From contig MPUH01000071.1 of NCBI GenBank assembly GCA_001970955.1, positions 57,003-121,002 of the forward strand: a stretch of 64,000 nucleotides of DNA. Reading direction: 5' to 3'. Position numbers and translations under genes: made by a program. The notes under the pieces are model-generated. The model did no database searches. It saw only the letters and a program-made list of their open reading frames with translations, and was not told the DNA's origin. Within the stretch, counting starts at the first letter, position 1. Every line of letters begins with the position of its first letter. Below are positions 42,409 to 52,355 of the stretch, in pieces. This DNA comes from Stentor coeruleus. Lineage: Eukaryota > Ciliophora > Heterotrichea > Heterotrichida > Stentoridae.

Positions 42409-43374
42409 TTACTTTTTAACTAAATTCCTAGAAATATTCTCATACATTGACCTTACCATTCGAGGAACATCATAATGTATTTTATGTCCCCAATCAAGAT
42501 AGCCTCCAGTACCATCAGTTCCATCAGGCCAGCTCTTTATAATAGGATCTCTAAAATCAGGCTTATATTCTACTTCTCCATTAATATGCTTTAGAACTTC
42601 ATCAACATACTCTCCAACAGAAGTCCCAGCTGAAGCCATCGTATAAGTCCTCAAATGCAAATTCTTATTATCTGCATCCATAAATTCTTGTATTGCCCTA
42701 ATAAGATCAGGTAAATATATAAGTGGCATTCTAGCATCACGGCTCACAGGTATAACACATTTACCAGTTGTCAAAAGGTCATAGAAAATCGTCACAGTAA
42801 AAGCTGCAGACCCACCTCCAGGCATAGCTTCTGAAGTGACAATTGGAACTCTAAGACACCTAAAATCAACCCCATGCTTTAAATTGTAATACTCTCCCAT
42901 AAGCTCAAGATGAACTTTAGTAATCCCATAAATAGTGCTTGGTCTTTGCACATTGATATCACCAGGGATTTTTGGAGTTGTGGTACCATATGATGCAATA
43001 CTTGAAGCGGCAAAAATCTTAGCCTCACAGTTCCTAGCTTGCTCTAATATATTATGCAAGCCAGTTAGGTTAACTTTCAAAGCTAACTGTGGGTTAAGTT
43101 CACTTGGTGCACTAAGTGTTGAAGCTAAATGGTATATAATATTCGGTTTAAATGATGAGATAACTTTTTGTACCCTGTTTGAATCTGTGACATCAAGTCT
43201 ATCAAACAAAGTTGTTATTTTCCACAATGGAGATGGGTCTTTCAAGTCTGTAGCCAGAACATTTTCATCCCCATACTTATCTTGAGCTACTTTTATAAGC
43301 TCAGCTCCAATCTGCCCACCTGCGCCAGTGAAAAATACTTTGCTTGACCATCTTTTAAGTAACATTATAACCAT
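42409..43374 (-). CDS. TDH: L-threonine 3-dehydrogenase (short-chain dehydrogenase type)
   Basis: Oxidises threonine to 2-amino-3-ketobutyrate in mitochondria, feeding glycine and acetyl-CoA. 321 residues. The N-terminal 'VFFTGAGGQIGAEL' (about 13-26) is the NAD-binding Rossmann motif; Y-x3-K is in 'YGITK'; the family-specific 'LRVPIVTSEAMPGGGSAAF' and the C-terminal 'YKPDFRDPIIKSWPDG' with a following 'DWG' identify TDH rather than UDP-sugar epimerases. A short leader (MVIMLLKRWSSK) may target mitochondria. It lies 14 nt from the stop-side end of the PI3K gene on the same strand. TAA stop. Confidence 0.9.
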   Translation of the reverse strand: MVIMLLKRWSSKVFFTGAGGQIGAELIKVAQDKYGDENVLATDLKDPSPLWKITTLFDRLDVTDSNRVQKVISSFKPNIIYHLASTLSAPSELNPQLALKVNLTGLHNILEQARNCEAKIFAASSIASYGTTTPKIPGDINVQRPSTIYGITKVHLELMGEYYNLKHGVDFRCLRVPIVTSEAMPGGGSAAFTVTIFYDLLTTGKCVIPVSRDARMPLIYLPDLIRAIQEFMDADNKNLHLRTYTMASAGTSVGEYVDEVLKHINGEVEYKPDFRDPIIKSWPDGTDGTGGYLDWGHKIHYDVPRMVRSMYENISRNLVKK

Positions 43375-43388
43375 TAGTCATTATTAGA

Positions 43389-46300
43389 TTAAGCTTTAGC
43401 ACCATGGAAAAAATTATCTATAAGCTTGAAAGCATTATTCAATGCTAAATCAATTTCTGTTGTAAATTTACTATTCGCTTCTTTTTCTGTAAGTTTTAAA
43501 CTAAGCATTTCCCTTAAGTATTTTATTTCCTCTTTTTTCTTAAGCTCTGGCATCCCTGCTGAAATCATAAGTATGAAAAGGCTTATAAGCCTTTTCCCAT
43601 GTTTCCTAGCACAATTATAAGCTTTACAACAATATGATTTGAATTTTTTAAACAGTTCACTATCTTTGCCATCCATAACAAAAGCCATTTCTGGTGTTAG
43701 GACAAATTTACTCCTTTCACGATTTATCCCGAATTTTTTCTTGAAGTTGCCTAGAAAATGCCCAAAGTCTATATGAAAAAGATGTCCAGCTTTAGTTAAC
43801 ATGATATTACCACTATGTCTATCTCCAATTCCTAAAATATAAGTTGCTACACAATATCCTGCACAACTACGGATAAAATTGTCTAATGCTTTTTCAAATT
43901 GTTCTTCACCAGGATTGTTTTCTTCTAGATAATCTTTAAGGGTATTTTTTTTAAAAGCTCCTAGTGTTCCGCCATAGTCTTTATGAATATCTGATGTGGT
44001 TTCTGATTCTGTGACTATTTCGATAATACCGGATTGGTCACCGGTTGCTACAACTTGATAGGGTTTCATACGTAGATCTAAGCCATTTTCAAGCCAAATT
44101 GTATCCATGATTCGAATCATTTGTAGGGTTAGGATGTCTTGACGAAGATCATCACCGTTTTTGAAGATTATTGGGGTAAAGCCTGAAGATTTTTCAGAGT
44201 TTATTAGGGTGAAGTATAGAGGCATTTTTTTGGATTTCATGACCCTACACTTTTTTGCTACAAGTCCTGCAACTTCCAGGGAACTGTCAAGAGGTAAGGT
44301 GGCTTGCATTTGGGCACGTTCTGAATCCTCAGCTATTAAAGTGGAAAAGTAAGCTTTTCTGTCTTCGTATTTCTCTTTTATTCCAACTTTTGTTCCAAGC
44401 TCTGAATAGAATCCTACAACTTCTAACTCTCTGTATAATACTTTTCTATAAGGTCCACATAACAGTATTAACTGTTCAAGAAATAGTCCAAAACGTTCTG
44501 CTGTTGATTTTAAATGTAGTTGACTTCTAAGACTCCAATATAAAGTATGGGCAACTTGATGAGGACTTTTTAATGCTCTTTCTAATAACATTTCGCTTAG
44601 TGCTGAAAAATGATTACATTCGAAACTAAGAGCTTGTATTAACTGAGGACTATAAAGTGATATATCTTCATCTGTCATTTGATTTATTCTTCTTGCAGCA
44701 TATAAACGAACATTTTCATCTGGATAATCAGAATTAAGTAATAAAAGTGCATCTTCAGGTTTCATTGGGCTCCAGATTTCAAGCATTTTATAAGCTTCAC
44801 TAACTTGAAGAGGTCTAGTCCAATCAATTGACCTTAAAAATAAAGGTAAAGCTAATGGTAAGGTTTTATAATGGTCTCTACAAATAAACAACCTATATTT
44901 ATCTTCATTACTTAGATCTTCAAGTGGATCTGCTATTAATGTTTTTTCTAAATACGCTAATTCTTCTATTTGAGGTTTTTGTTTTATGAGCTTTGCATCT
45001 TCTTCTTCTTTAGGGTCATCTCCAAGTGTTCCTGATACAGAAATATGATACATTCCTAAAGAAAGTTTATTTCTTATAGTAATAGTAGAATTTCTGTATG
45101 GTTTAGCTAAGCTTTTATACATATTTTTTAAAAATGAATAATCTTTGAGGTTCCATTTTATGCTATCTGTGACAAAACTATCGAATTGTATAAACAATTT
45201 CGCATATTCAGAGTATTTCATAATAGAATCATGATTAAATGTGTGCTCTGACTCAAAATCAGACATTATTCCTTTAAAATCTTGCATACTCGCTAACCTC
45301 CCTTCAACTCTATAAAACGGCCATATATTCATACTATGTAATCCAGAAGATAATTCCCCCTTTTCATCAAAAATTGTTTTCACACAACTCCCAATCAAAC
45401 AAGTCTGCCCAATCTGCGACATAATATAAATATTAACCCCAATTCTAGCTTCTTTAGGCAATTCAGAAATCTTTATAGGAAAAGTTACCCATTCCATCGG
45501 CCTAGCTGAGTAGTTAAAAAGTGTATAGTTTATTTCTTTAAACATATTAGCAAGAACAGTTTCTCCATATATTATCATAACATCATACTTTAAAATATAT
45601 GGGGCAAAAGGTAAACCAAATTCATATGCTAATTCTTGTGTACAAGTTGAACNTGTATAGTTTATTTCTTTAAACATATTAGCAAGAACAGTTTCTCCAT
45701 ATATTATCATAACATCATATTTTAAAATATATGGGGCAAAAGGTAAACCAAATTCATATGCTAATTCTTGTGTACAAGTTGAACCAAGCCCATGATTCAT
45801 ATATGGTGATCTTGCTGAATAAGTATCAACTTTATTAATAGATGTATTTTTTTTCTTACCTTTAATCACTGGGATATCTTTTTTCCTACTATTACTAGCA
45901 GTACTAAGCTTTCTTGCATGCTTATTTTCTCTACCTTTTTCATTAACTTTCGGTATTATCAAATGCTCTGGTTTTTCCGTCCCATTAAAAGTTGCAGTTC
46001 CCCGAAAAGCTTCAGAAAACAAATTATATAAATTATCAACTCCACATAACCTTATACGAAAAGGCCATTCACATTCTCCAGAAAAAAAACAAGGTTCATA
46101 ATCGCATCCACGGAGGAGTTTGTTTGTATTTTCTTCACATATTTTAATTGAATTGTATTCTTTTAATATAAAAATCTTAGGTTTATAAAGTTCTGGCTTG
46201 GCTGGTTCTTCAGGTGTTGAAGGTTGATAAAACATAAGAAATCCTTTTAAACTAAATAAAGATTCAGTTTTGCTTATACGGTTTGATCGGAATATTGAAG

Positions 46301-46976
46301 AGTTTTTTGGAATTTCTACAAGAGTTAAAGAGATGTATTCAAGGCCACGAAGAGCGATACGTACTTGGCGATATGCAAGAATTGGCATGTTGTTGATAAA
46401 ATATTCTTTGAGTCCTTTAACTTTGAAAATCAAGTCATGACCTTCTTTAGGGCAAATACGAAATCTGTATTCTTTATAAGCTTGCTTGGCCATTTGTTTT
46501 ATAGCATCACTTACTGTTGTTACTAAGCATACTTTAAATATTAGTTCATTTGTTGATTTATTGAATTCCATTGACTTTTGTGAAATATTATTTGAGTCTT
46601 CAGGAGTTTCATCAAAAGATAAGGATTTTTTGTTTATATAGTTTGAGATATCTACTTTGAGTTTTATGTCGGTGACATTAGAAAATGCGGAACTAAGTTC
46701 ACGAGTTGTGGTAAAAGCTGGATATTTGCTATCGATAGAACTTATTAAGTGGCGATTTAGAGCCCTTTGACGATATATTTTACATTGATTTGAATCAAAC
46801 ATCCAGCCTGTCAAATCAAATCCTCTTAAATGCTCCATTTCTTTAATTTCGCTTTCAATAGTTTGAGCGTTATCTCTTGAAAGAACCTCTTCAAAAATAA
46901 CTTCATGTGTCTCTAAATCATATCTATAAAGGAGTTTTTTCTCAGGGTCAAGCGCTAAAACAAAATCTTTTTCCAT
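43389..46976 (-). CDS. Phosphoinositide 3-kinase, class-I-like catalytic subunit (copy 1)
   Basis: Phosphorylates the 3-position of inositol lipids. The stated length (1195 codons) includes a 44-codon assembly duplicate at N45653; the true length is about 1151. Domains are an N-terminal region, a Ras-binding-like domain (about 155-235), C2 (about 390-590), a PIK helical domain and the kinase domain. Kinase motifs near the C-terminus are 'KNGDDLRQD', the catalytic 'GIGDRHSGN', 'HIDFGHFLG', and an activation loop with two basic clusters ('KKKFG' and 'RERSKFVLT'), as in class I enzymes that use PI(4,5)P2. No p85-binding domain is recognised. TAA stop. A divergent PB1-FW-UBA gene lies 616 nt upstream. 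Confidence 0.93.
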   Translation of the reverse strand: MEKDFVLALDPEKKLLYRYDLETHEVIFEEVLSRDNAQTIESEIKEMEHLRGFDLTGWMFDSNQCKIYRQRALNRHLISSIDSKYPAFTTTRELSSAFSNVTDIKLKVDISNYINKKSLSFDETPEDSNNISQKSMEFNKSTNELIFKVCLVTTVSDAIKQMAKQAYKEYRFRICPKEGHDLIFKVKGLKEYFINNMPILAYRQVRIALRGLEYISLTLVEIPKNSSIFRSNRISKTESLFSLKGFLMFYQPSTPEEPAKPELYKPKIFILKEYNSIKICEENTNKLLRGCDYEPCFFSGECEWPFRIRLCGVDNLYNLFSEAFRGTATFNGTEKPEHLIIPKVNEKGRENKHARKLSTASNSRKKDIPVIKGKKKNTSINKVDTYSARSPYMNHGLGSTCTQELAYEFGLPFAPYILKYDVMIIYGETVLANMFKEINYTXSTCTQELAYEFGLPFAPYILKYDVMIIYGETVLANMFKEINYTLFNYSARPMEWVTFPIKISELPKEARIGVNIYIMSQIGQTCLIGSCVKTIFDEKGELSSGLHSMNIWPFYRVEGRLASMQDFKGIMSDFESEHTFNHDSIMKYSEYAKLFIQFDSFVTDSIKWNLKDYSFLKNMYKSLAKPYRNSTITIRNKLSLGMYHISVSGTLGDDPKEEEDAKLIKQKPQIEELAYLEKTLIADPLEDLSNEDKYRLFICRDHYKTLPLALPLFLRSIDWTRPLQVSEAYKMLEIWSPMKPEDALLLLNSDYPDENVRLYAARRINQMTDEDISLYSPQLIQALSFECNHFSALSEMLLERALKSPHQVAHTLYWSLRSQLHLKSTAERFGLFLEQLILLCGPYRKVLYRELEVVGFYSELGTKVGIKEKYEDRKAYFSTLIAEDSERAQMQATLPLDSSLEVAGLVAKKCRVMKSKKMPLYFTLINSEKSSGFTPIIFKNGDDLRQDILTLQMIRIMDTIWLENGLDLRMKPYQVVATGDQSGIIEIVTESETTSDIHKDYGGTLGAFKKNTLKDYLEENNPGEEQFEKALDNFIRSCAGYCVATYILGIGDRHSGNIMLTKAGHLFHIDFGHFLGNFKKKFGINRERSKFVLTPEMAFVMDGKDSELFKKFKSYCCKAYNCARKHGKRLISLFILMISAGMPELKKKEEIKYLREMLSLKLTEKEANSKFTTEIDLALNNAFKLIDNFFHGAKA
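45522..45784. repeat. Assembly duplicate around N45653 (131 bp, one mismatch)
   Basis: 45522-45652 and 45654-45784 agree except for one C/T difference. The period of 132 nt is 44 codons, so the PI3K frame survives with a duplicated C2-region peptide. Confidence 0.92.
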
Positions 46977-47592
46977 TTTTTATACTCAACAATATAATTT
47001 TTTGCTTGTAATGAATATTCAATAATCCTCTTAGAAAACTTAATGCGAGTATAATATAAATTATGAAATATTTCTAGAAACTATAATTTATCATTCTTAA
47101 TTAATAATAATTATAACGATTTATTATTCATAAAATTGTCACCCTTTGTATATATTTAAGCGGAGTTATCACAAAACTTCTAAAATTAATAACTTTAGTT
47201 TTATAAATCTAGCTATAAAAACTTCTAAAAAACTCTCACAACATGAAAAGGTCTTATTCTAATAAAATACCCCTTAAAACTTATCAAAATTCCCTAACTC
47301 TTATAAAACTTACTATTTATCTACAAACAAACCAATTTTTTAATATTTTTCTCACAAACATAAATCCTATAAAAACCAAAAATTTCAACTAAACATGTTG
47401 AAAATTAGCAAAAATTCCATCAAATTTTAAAACTTTACTAAAACCCATAATCCAACCCATTAAAACATAATTTTTACCCGAATCCCAACCTTTTATCCAC
47501 ATAACAACTTCATGATTTCCAAAGCCCTATAAACCATTGAGAAACACACAAAAAATCTTTCTGACATCATATTAATAATCAATCTCAACCTA
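46977..47592. other. Divergent intergenic region, 616 nt
   Basis: Between PI3K copy 1 and the PB1-FW-UBA gene. No gene. The right half (47200-47580) is A/C-rich and poor in G. Confidence 0.5.
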
Positions 47593-48531
47593 ATGAGTCA
47601 ACAAAAAAAGTTCGCTATAAAAATTGTGAGAGGTAAGGAAATAAGGTTAATGCACCTTATGCCAAGCACGTGGGTAGAATTGCAAGTATCACTAAAAAAT
47701 ATGTATGGGACAAGTGATTTTCATATAACCTATATAGATGAAGAAGGTGATCATATAACAATAAGTTCTGATATGGATTTATCAGAAGCATATAAAAACT
47801 ATAATACAAAGCCATCAATAAAAATATACATAAAACCAAGAAATATAATCAAAGAATTTGAAGATCTAAAAATCGATGAACCTTTTCAGAAATCCCAGCC
47901 ATCATCAGAACCAAAAATCGAAAACAATAAATGTTCTGAAAATATATGGGGAAGATTTAGAAAGGGTGGCATGAGAGGACGTTGTCATGGAATGTGGAAA
48001 ATGTTTAGAGGAACTCCATATTTCAGACAAATGAAAGAGCAAATGAAGAATATGTGGAAAAATAAATCTGGAAAAGGGTTAAAAGATTATAAAATAAAGG
48101 TTATTAAAAAAGGGTTTCCTAAAAATTGGGTTGTGAGTTGTGGAAATACTATTGTTATTACTTGGAGTGTTATGAATAAAGGGATAAAAAGCTGGACTGA
48201 AGGCTCAGTTATTGAAGATTTTAAAGGACCACTTAAGCTTTTGGAACCTGTTGTTATTAGTGAAGTAAAACCTGGAGAAGTTTGTAATTTTTCTATAAAT
48301 GTACAAGTTCCTATTGAACAAGGGATGCATAAAGGATGTTGGGTTTTATTAGTAGATAGAGAATGTGCTGGGATTTTAAGGGCTAAAATAATTGCTTCAG
48401 CTGAAACGAAGAATTTAAAAGTCGATACTTTGGTTTCTATGGGATTTAATAGAGAAATAGCTTTGAAAGCTCTGAAAGAAAATAATGGAGATTTGAATTT
48501 GGCTGTATCAAAAATTATTAGAGGTTGTTAG
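47593..48531 (+). CDS. PB1-FW-UBA protein, NBR1-like (copy 1)
   Basis: 312 residues. A PB1 domain covers about 5-90 (basic 'KIVRGKEIR', acidic OPCA 'DEEGDHITISSDMDL'). A cationic, Gly/Arg/Met/Trp-rich segment (about 115-160) precedes an FW (four-tryptophan) domain of NBR1 type (about 172-275, 'NWVVSCGNTIVITWSVMNKG' onward). The C-terminus is UBA ('VDTLVSMGFNREIALKALK', 275-312). NBR1 is a selective autophagy receptor with PB1-ZZ-FW-UBA; here ZZ is absent. The start fits the PB1 first strand. A close paralog is at 63067-64000. Stop is TAG. Confidence 0.88.
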   Translation: MSQQKKFAIKIVRGKEIRLMHLMPSTWVELQVSLKNMYGTSDFHITYIDEEGDHITISSDMDLSEAYKNYNTKPSIKIYIKPRNIIKEFEDLKIDEPFQKSQPSSEPKIENNKCSENIWGRFRKGGMRGRCHGMWKMFRGTPYFRQMKEQMKNMWKNKSGKGLKDYKIKVIKKGFPKNWVVSCGNTIVITWSVMNKGIKSWTEGSVIEDFKGPLKLLEPVVISEVKPGEVCNFSINVQVPIEQGMHKGCWVLLVDRECAGILRAKIIASAETKNLKVDTLVSMGFNREIALKALKENNGDLNLAVSKIIRGC

Positions 48532-48599
48532 ATGATGGTTAGTTTTATTAATGATAGAAAATATGATTTGTGTAGAGAAGATTAAACTATAGGTTTAGG

Positions 48600-49451
48600 T
48601 TATTCAGTTAGAAAAGTTTTAATTTTTTCATACCATTCTTTTTCTAATTTCTTGTTTGTTTCTATAGAAGTATCACAAATATATGTTATTAATTCTCTGT
48701 CTATTCCTAAAGTTTTAAAATATGTTTTGAAATGCTCTTGAAAAACTTTTTTCTTTTTATATAAAAGAAGTCCTCTGTTATCTAAATTTTTTTTATACTT
48801 GGTTATTAATGGTACTGTTCGTGGATAAGTGGTAATAAAAGAGTTATGCATTTGATATGCTCCATGTACTGCTATGCATTCATTAATATTCATTGTATCA
48901 TTTTTAATAACACTAATTTGAAATTTTATTGGCAATAAGATTCCTTTGTTAGAAGTATTCTGGATCTTGGTTTTCAATAATTCGAGGTTCTTATCTTTTA
49001 TATTTTTTAACATATCAGAATTGAATTTAGACTCTTTTTCTGCTTGAAATGTTATCTCTAATGATGCTTTGTTTATCTTTTTCGTAAGCTTTATATCTTT
49101 ACAAAAATCTTTTAAATAGACCTCAAAATTTTTATAAGCAAAAGTTTCTTTTAATGATTNATTCTTGTCTTTTATATTTTTTAACATATCAGAATCGAAT
49201 TTAGACTCTTTTTCTGCTTGAAATGTTATCTCTAATGATGCTTTGTTTATCTTTTTCGTAAGCTTTATATCTTTACAAAAATCTTTTAAATAGACCTCAA
49301 AATTTTTATAAGCAAAAGTTTCTTTTAATGATTCCAATTCATCATTTGTATCAAGTTTCCCAATAGCTTTTTCAATTTGGTCTAAAAGATTAATTCTTGC
49401 TGTTGTAGAATTTGCCCTTAAGAGTCTTGTATGAAAAAATCTCAAGAGCAT
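48600..49451 (-). CDS. MAM33/C1QBP (p32)-like mitochondrial matrix protein
   Basis: 283 codons as printed, but 58 of these are an assembly duplicate at N49160, leaving 225 residues. The N-terminus (MLLRFFHTRLLRANSTTARIN) is a mitochondrial presequence. Features like the p32/MAM33 family are 'FQISVIKND' followed by a Cys strand, and the C-terminal helix pattern 'LGIDRELITYICD...EKEWYEKIKTFL', which parallels the 'GVD...EL...EYITFLEDLKSF' end of C1QBP. The middle is basic rather than strongly acidic, which is unusual for the family. MAM33/p32 acts in mitochondrial translation and ribosome function. The identification is moderate. Confidence 0.6.
   Translation of the reverse strand: MLLRFFHTRLLRANSTTARINLLDQIEKAIGKLDTNDELESLKETFAYKNFEVYLKDFCKDIKLTKKINKASLEITFQAEKESKFDSDMLKNIKDKNXSLKETFAYKNFEVYLKDFCKDIKLTKKINKASLEITFQAEKESKFNSDMLKNIKDKNLELLKTKIQNTSNKGILLPIKFQISVIKNDTMNINECIAVHGAYQMHNSFITTYPRTVPLITKYKKNLDNRGLLLYKKKKVFQEHFKTYFKTLGIDRELITYICDTSIETNKKLEKEWYEKIKTFLTE
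48988..49333. repeat. Assembly duplicate around N49160 (172 bp, at least two mismatches)
   Basis: 48988-49159 and 49162-49333 differ at two transitions ('ttctta' versus 'ttcttg' and 'aattgaat' versus 'aatcgaat'). The 174-nt offset is 58 codons, so the MAM33-like frame is kept. Confidence 0.9.
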
Positions 49452-49592
49452 TTATTAGATATAAATAAAAACTTAATCATAATAAAAACATAAATAATTT
49501 TTTCTTTAGCTACTTGTATTAAACTTAACTATTATTTAGTTTTACCTTAGATTTTAATTTTTAGTCAATATTTTTAGTTATGATAAGATATT

Positions 49593-50519
49593 TTAATCCT
49601 CTTCAATATTACGTTTAATTGATATTTGATAAGGAGATAAAGACCTATATGCAAATTGAATCTGTGTTAGATTCCCCATAGAACTGCTACGTTGTTTTAT
49701 TACTTCTGGGGATTTTTTTTTGATAAATTTTCTCTGTGGGGTATGATTTATAACTTTTATTGGCGTCTCCATAGTAATTTTACGTGGAAGGACATTGGAA
49801 GGAAGTCGATTTAAAGCTTTTGGATCTTTTGAGTCTTTCATTAGCGTGGGTTTCCTCCCCATTTCCTTAACTTTTGCAACAATTTTTGACCGATTCCTTG
49901 CGTCAAAAGTATTACTTTGATACTGAGGACTGATTTTATCTTGAGTTTTTTCTTGAACTGCAGGATACGTAACTTCAGATACTCTTATTTTATCCATATT
50001 CAAACAGGCTTCTATTAATTGAATATCTTCTTCTATACCAATAATCTCATCATCACATAAATGCTTAACATCAGACTTTTTTATAAATGCTGCAGCTTGT
50101 TTAGGCTCTTTATCTTTGGATAATTCTTCAGAGAAGTGTTTTATTTCTTGAACTTTATCAAGCAATGAAGAATCTTTCAATATTTTTTTTTCAGCTATCA
50201 CTGCAAGTTTTCGAGACCTCGATGATATTTTCGGCTTTGATTGAACTTCTTTCATCTCAGCTTCGATTTTTTGTTTTCGCATTTCTTCAATTTTTCTTTC
50301 AACAGATTTACGCTTTTGAATGAGTCGGCCTGCTACACCTGATGATTTGCCTGGAGATTTGCTTTGTGCAGTGATTTGAGGATGAATAACCTTTGGTTTT
50401 TGTAATGATATAGACCGTTTAGGGTTCTGTTGTAAGGGCAAATTATAGCTTTTTGACGAGAAATCTTCGATTTCAAGTACATCTGCAGCTTTGCTAGACC
50501 TATTTGAAAATTACTTCAT
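49593..50519 (-). CDS. Unknown basic protein with 5-nt first exon
   Basis: Exon 1 is 50519-50515 (ATGAA) and exon 2 is 50499-49593, joined by removing a 15-nt intron; 303 residues. Without the intron the frame has no ATG, only a TTG at 50441. The N-terminus then reads MKSSKAADVLEIEDF. The protein is Lys/Arg/Ser-rich with a charged coiled coil around 60-90 and short basic motifs toward the C-terminus; no recognised family. It may be cytoskeletal, but that is a guess. TAA stop. Confidence 0.75.
50500..50514 (-). other. 15-nt spliceosomal intron
   Basis: gtaattttcaaatag on the minus strand, five bases after the start of the coding sequence. It splits Lys codon AA|G. Confidence 0.85.
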
Positions 50520-50791
50520 TTATCAATATTGGTTTATAAAATCCTAACCTATAATCTCTTGTATATTTACAAGATTTTTCAATTCATCCATGCTAGACTC
50601 TAATTTAAATCCTACATCATTCATCACAATACAAAAAATCTCTATTAAAAAAACTTATTATTCATATCTTAACATCATCATTTTACCACAAAAAAAAATC
50701 TTCATATCCAACTCCCAAAACCTTAACAATTAATACAAAATCTTATTAGCATCAAAAAATCTAAAAAAAATTGATATAACTTAACCTAATA

Positions 50792-51190
50792 TTACAAGAA
50801 TTCCAAAACCAATAAGTTCAGAATCCCATTCGGTAGTTTGGGTTGTTTATCATTTCTCCAAACATATAAAAAACTTTTTCTTCTATTCCAAGGTATTGAA
50901 TCTTCAATTCTATTATACATATACAAAGCTAATCCTTCATAATCTTTATCACTCCTACTTAAAAGTTGGGCAATATACAATGGTGTTACTCTTTCATGTT
51001 CATCATATGGAGTTAAATATATTGATGGGCCTAAAATATCAGCTACAAGCTTTACCCCGTCTTTATTCTTATGGACAATTGCCAAGTCTAAGAATAGATA
51101 GTTTTTTAGTTCATAATCCCATTCATCCCATAGTTTTTTGAGTTCTGGGTATTTTTTATGTTCTTTTAAAGCTTGAACGACTAAGTCCAT
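50792..51190 (-). CDS. Small unknown protein, possibly ankyrin-like
   Basis: 132 residues from ATG 51190 to TAA. Helical, with one segment ('VTPLYIAQLLSRSDKDYEGLALYMYN') faintly resembling an ankyrin repeat helix pair. No signal peptide or membrane segment. The identity is not established; the frame is open through 399 nt and flanked by spacers typical of this genome. Confidence 0.6.
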   Translation of the reverse strand: MDLVVQALKEHKKYPELKKLWDEWDYELKNYLFLDLAIVHKNKDGVKLVADILGPSIYLTPYDEHERVTPLYIAQLLSRSDKDYEGLALYMYNRIEDSIPWNRRKSFLYVWRNDKQPKLPNGILNLLVLEFL

Positions 51191-51298
51191 TTTTAACGAT
51201 TTTTTTATAACCCCTTAAGTTTGCATATATAAGAATTTTAAACTTGAAATTCTGAGATTACTTTTTTTATATCAAAGTATAATAAATTTAAATTTTTC

Positions 51299-52219
51299 AT
51301 GGGGACAAATTGTACTTGCATTCGGCAAAAAGGTGATGATACTGAGATTCTAAGTGTAGAAGAAAGTATGATAAAAGAAAGAAGCTTTATAACTAAAGAA
51401 AGAGATGAGAAGGAATTAGATATGTTGTACCCTTGTACAAGTTTATTAGGACGCCAAACCGAATTAGAAGTAGGTCTTTTTTGTTTTAAGACTGATCAAG
51501 AAAAATTTATCCCTGATGCTATTGTCTCCTCTGAAGGATGGAAATATATTGGAGAAAAAGATACACAAGGTTTTAAATCAGGTCGAGGGGTTTTTATATG
51601 GCAAGATGGGAGTAAGTATATTGGTTGTTATAGGAATAACAAAGCTAATGGATATGGGCGTTTGGTTTATACTACAGGAGATTTGTATGAGGGAGAATGG
51701 GTTGATGATAGAGCTCATGGAAAAGGGAAGTATTATCATTTTAATGGATCTGTTTATGATGGGAATTGGATTGATGATAAAGAACATGGCTTTGGTATTG
51801 AAACTTGGAAAGATGGGGCTGTTTATAAGGGGTCATATAAAAACGGTCTGAAAAGTGGTTATGGAGAATTTTATTGGGCTGATGGATCAAGTTATAAAGG
51901 GGAGTTTTTAGATGGGAATATACATGGGCGTGGTATATATCACTGGAGTGATGATAGAGTTTATGATGGTGAGTGGTTTAATAACAAAATGAATGGGATG
52001 GGAAAATTTGTGTGGCCTGATGGAAGGGTTTATATTGGAGAATATGAGAATGATGAAAAACATGGGATAGGGGAGTATATATGGCCAAATGGGAAGAAAT
52101 ATAAAGGTCAATGGTATTATGGACAACAACACGGCAAAGGCGACATCACTTATCCCGATGGTAGTATCATGTCTTATACTTGGGAAAATGGTAAAAAGGT
52201 ACACACTATTGATGAGTAA
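51299..52219 (+). CDS. MORN-repeat protein with predicted N-terminal lipid anchor
   Basis: 306 residues. From about 75 to 295 there are about nine consecutive 23-residue MORN repeats (pattern G-x-Y-x-G-x-W/F...G-x-G), for example 'GDLYEGEWVDDRAHGKGKY'. The N-terminus MGTNCTCIR has Gly2 and two cysteines suited to myristoylation and palmitoylation. MORN proteins are membrane- or phosphoinositide-associated scaffolds, frequent in protist cortical and ciliary structures. The repeat also opens other frames, which are not genes. No intron. TAA stop. Confidence 0.9.
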   Translation: MGTNCTCIRQKGDDTEILSVEESMIKERSFITKERDEKELDMLYPCTSLLGRQTELEVGLFCFKTDQEKFIPDAIVSSEGWKYIGEKDTQGFKSGRGVFIWQDGSKYIGCYRNNKANGYGRLVYTTGDLYEGEWVDDRAHGKGKYYHFNGSVYDGNWIDDKEHGFGIETWKDGAVYKGSYKNGLKSGYGEFYWADGSSYKGEFLDGNIHGRGIYHWSDDRVYDGEWFNNKMNGMGKFVWPDGRVYIGEYENDEKHGIGEYIWPNGKKYKGQWYYGQQHGKGDITYPDGSIMSYTWENGKKVHTIDE

Positions 52220-52355
52220 TAAGTTAACATTACTGATATTCTTCTAATATACATATTACTTTACTCACATTATAAAATAAACCCATCTAACCTATAAAAT
52301 CCTTTTAAAACAATTACTTACTTATATTCAATTATAAATTATCTACCAAGTCTAC

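Noticed and set aside
45522-45784. Duplicated C2-region peptide in PI3K copy 1 as a real domain repeat
   Set aside because: The copies meet at an N, differ by one base, and PI3K copy 2 has only one copy of the segment.
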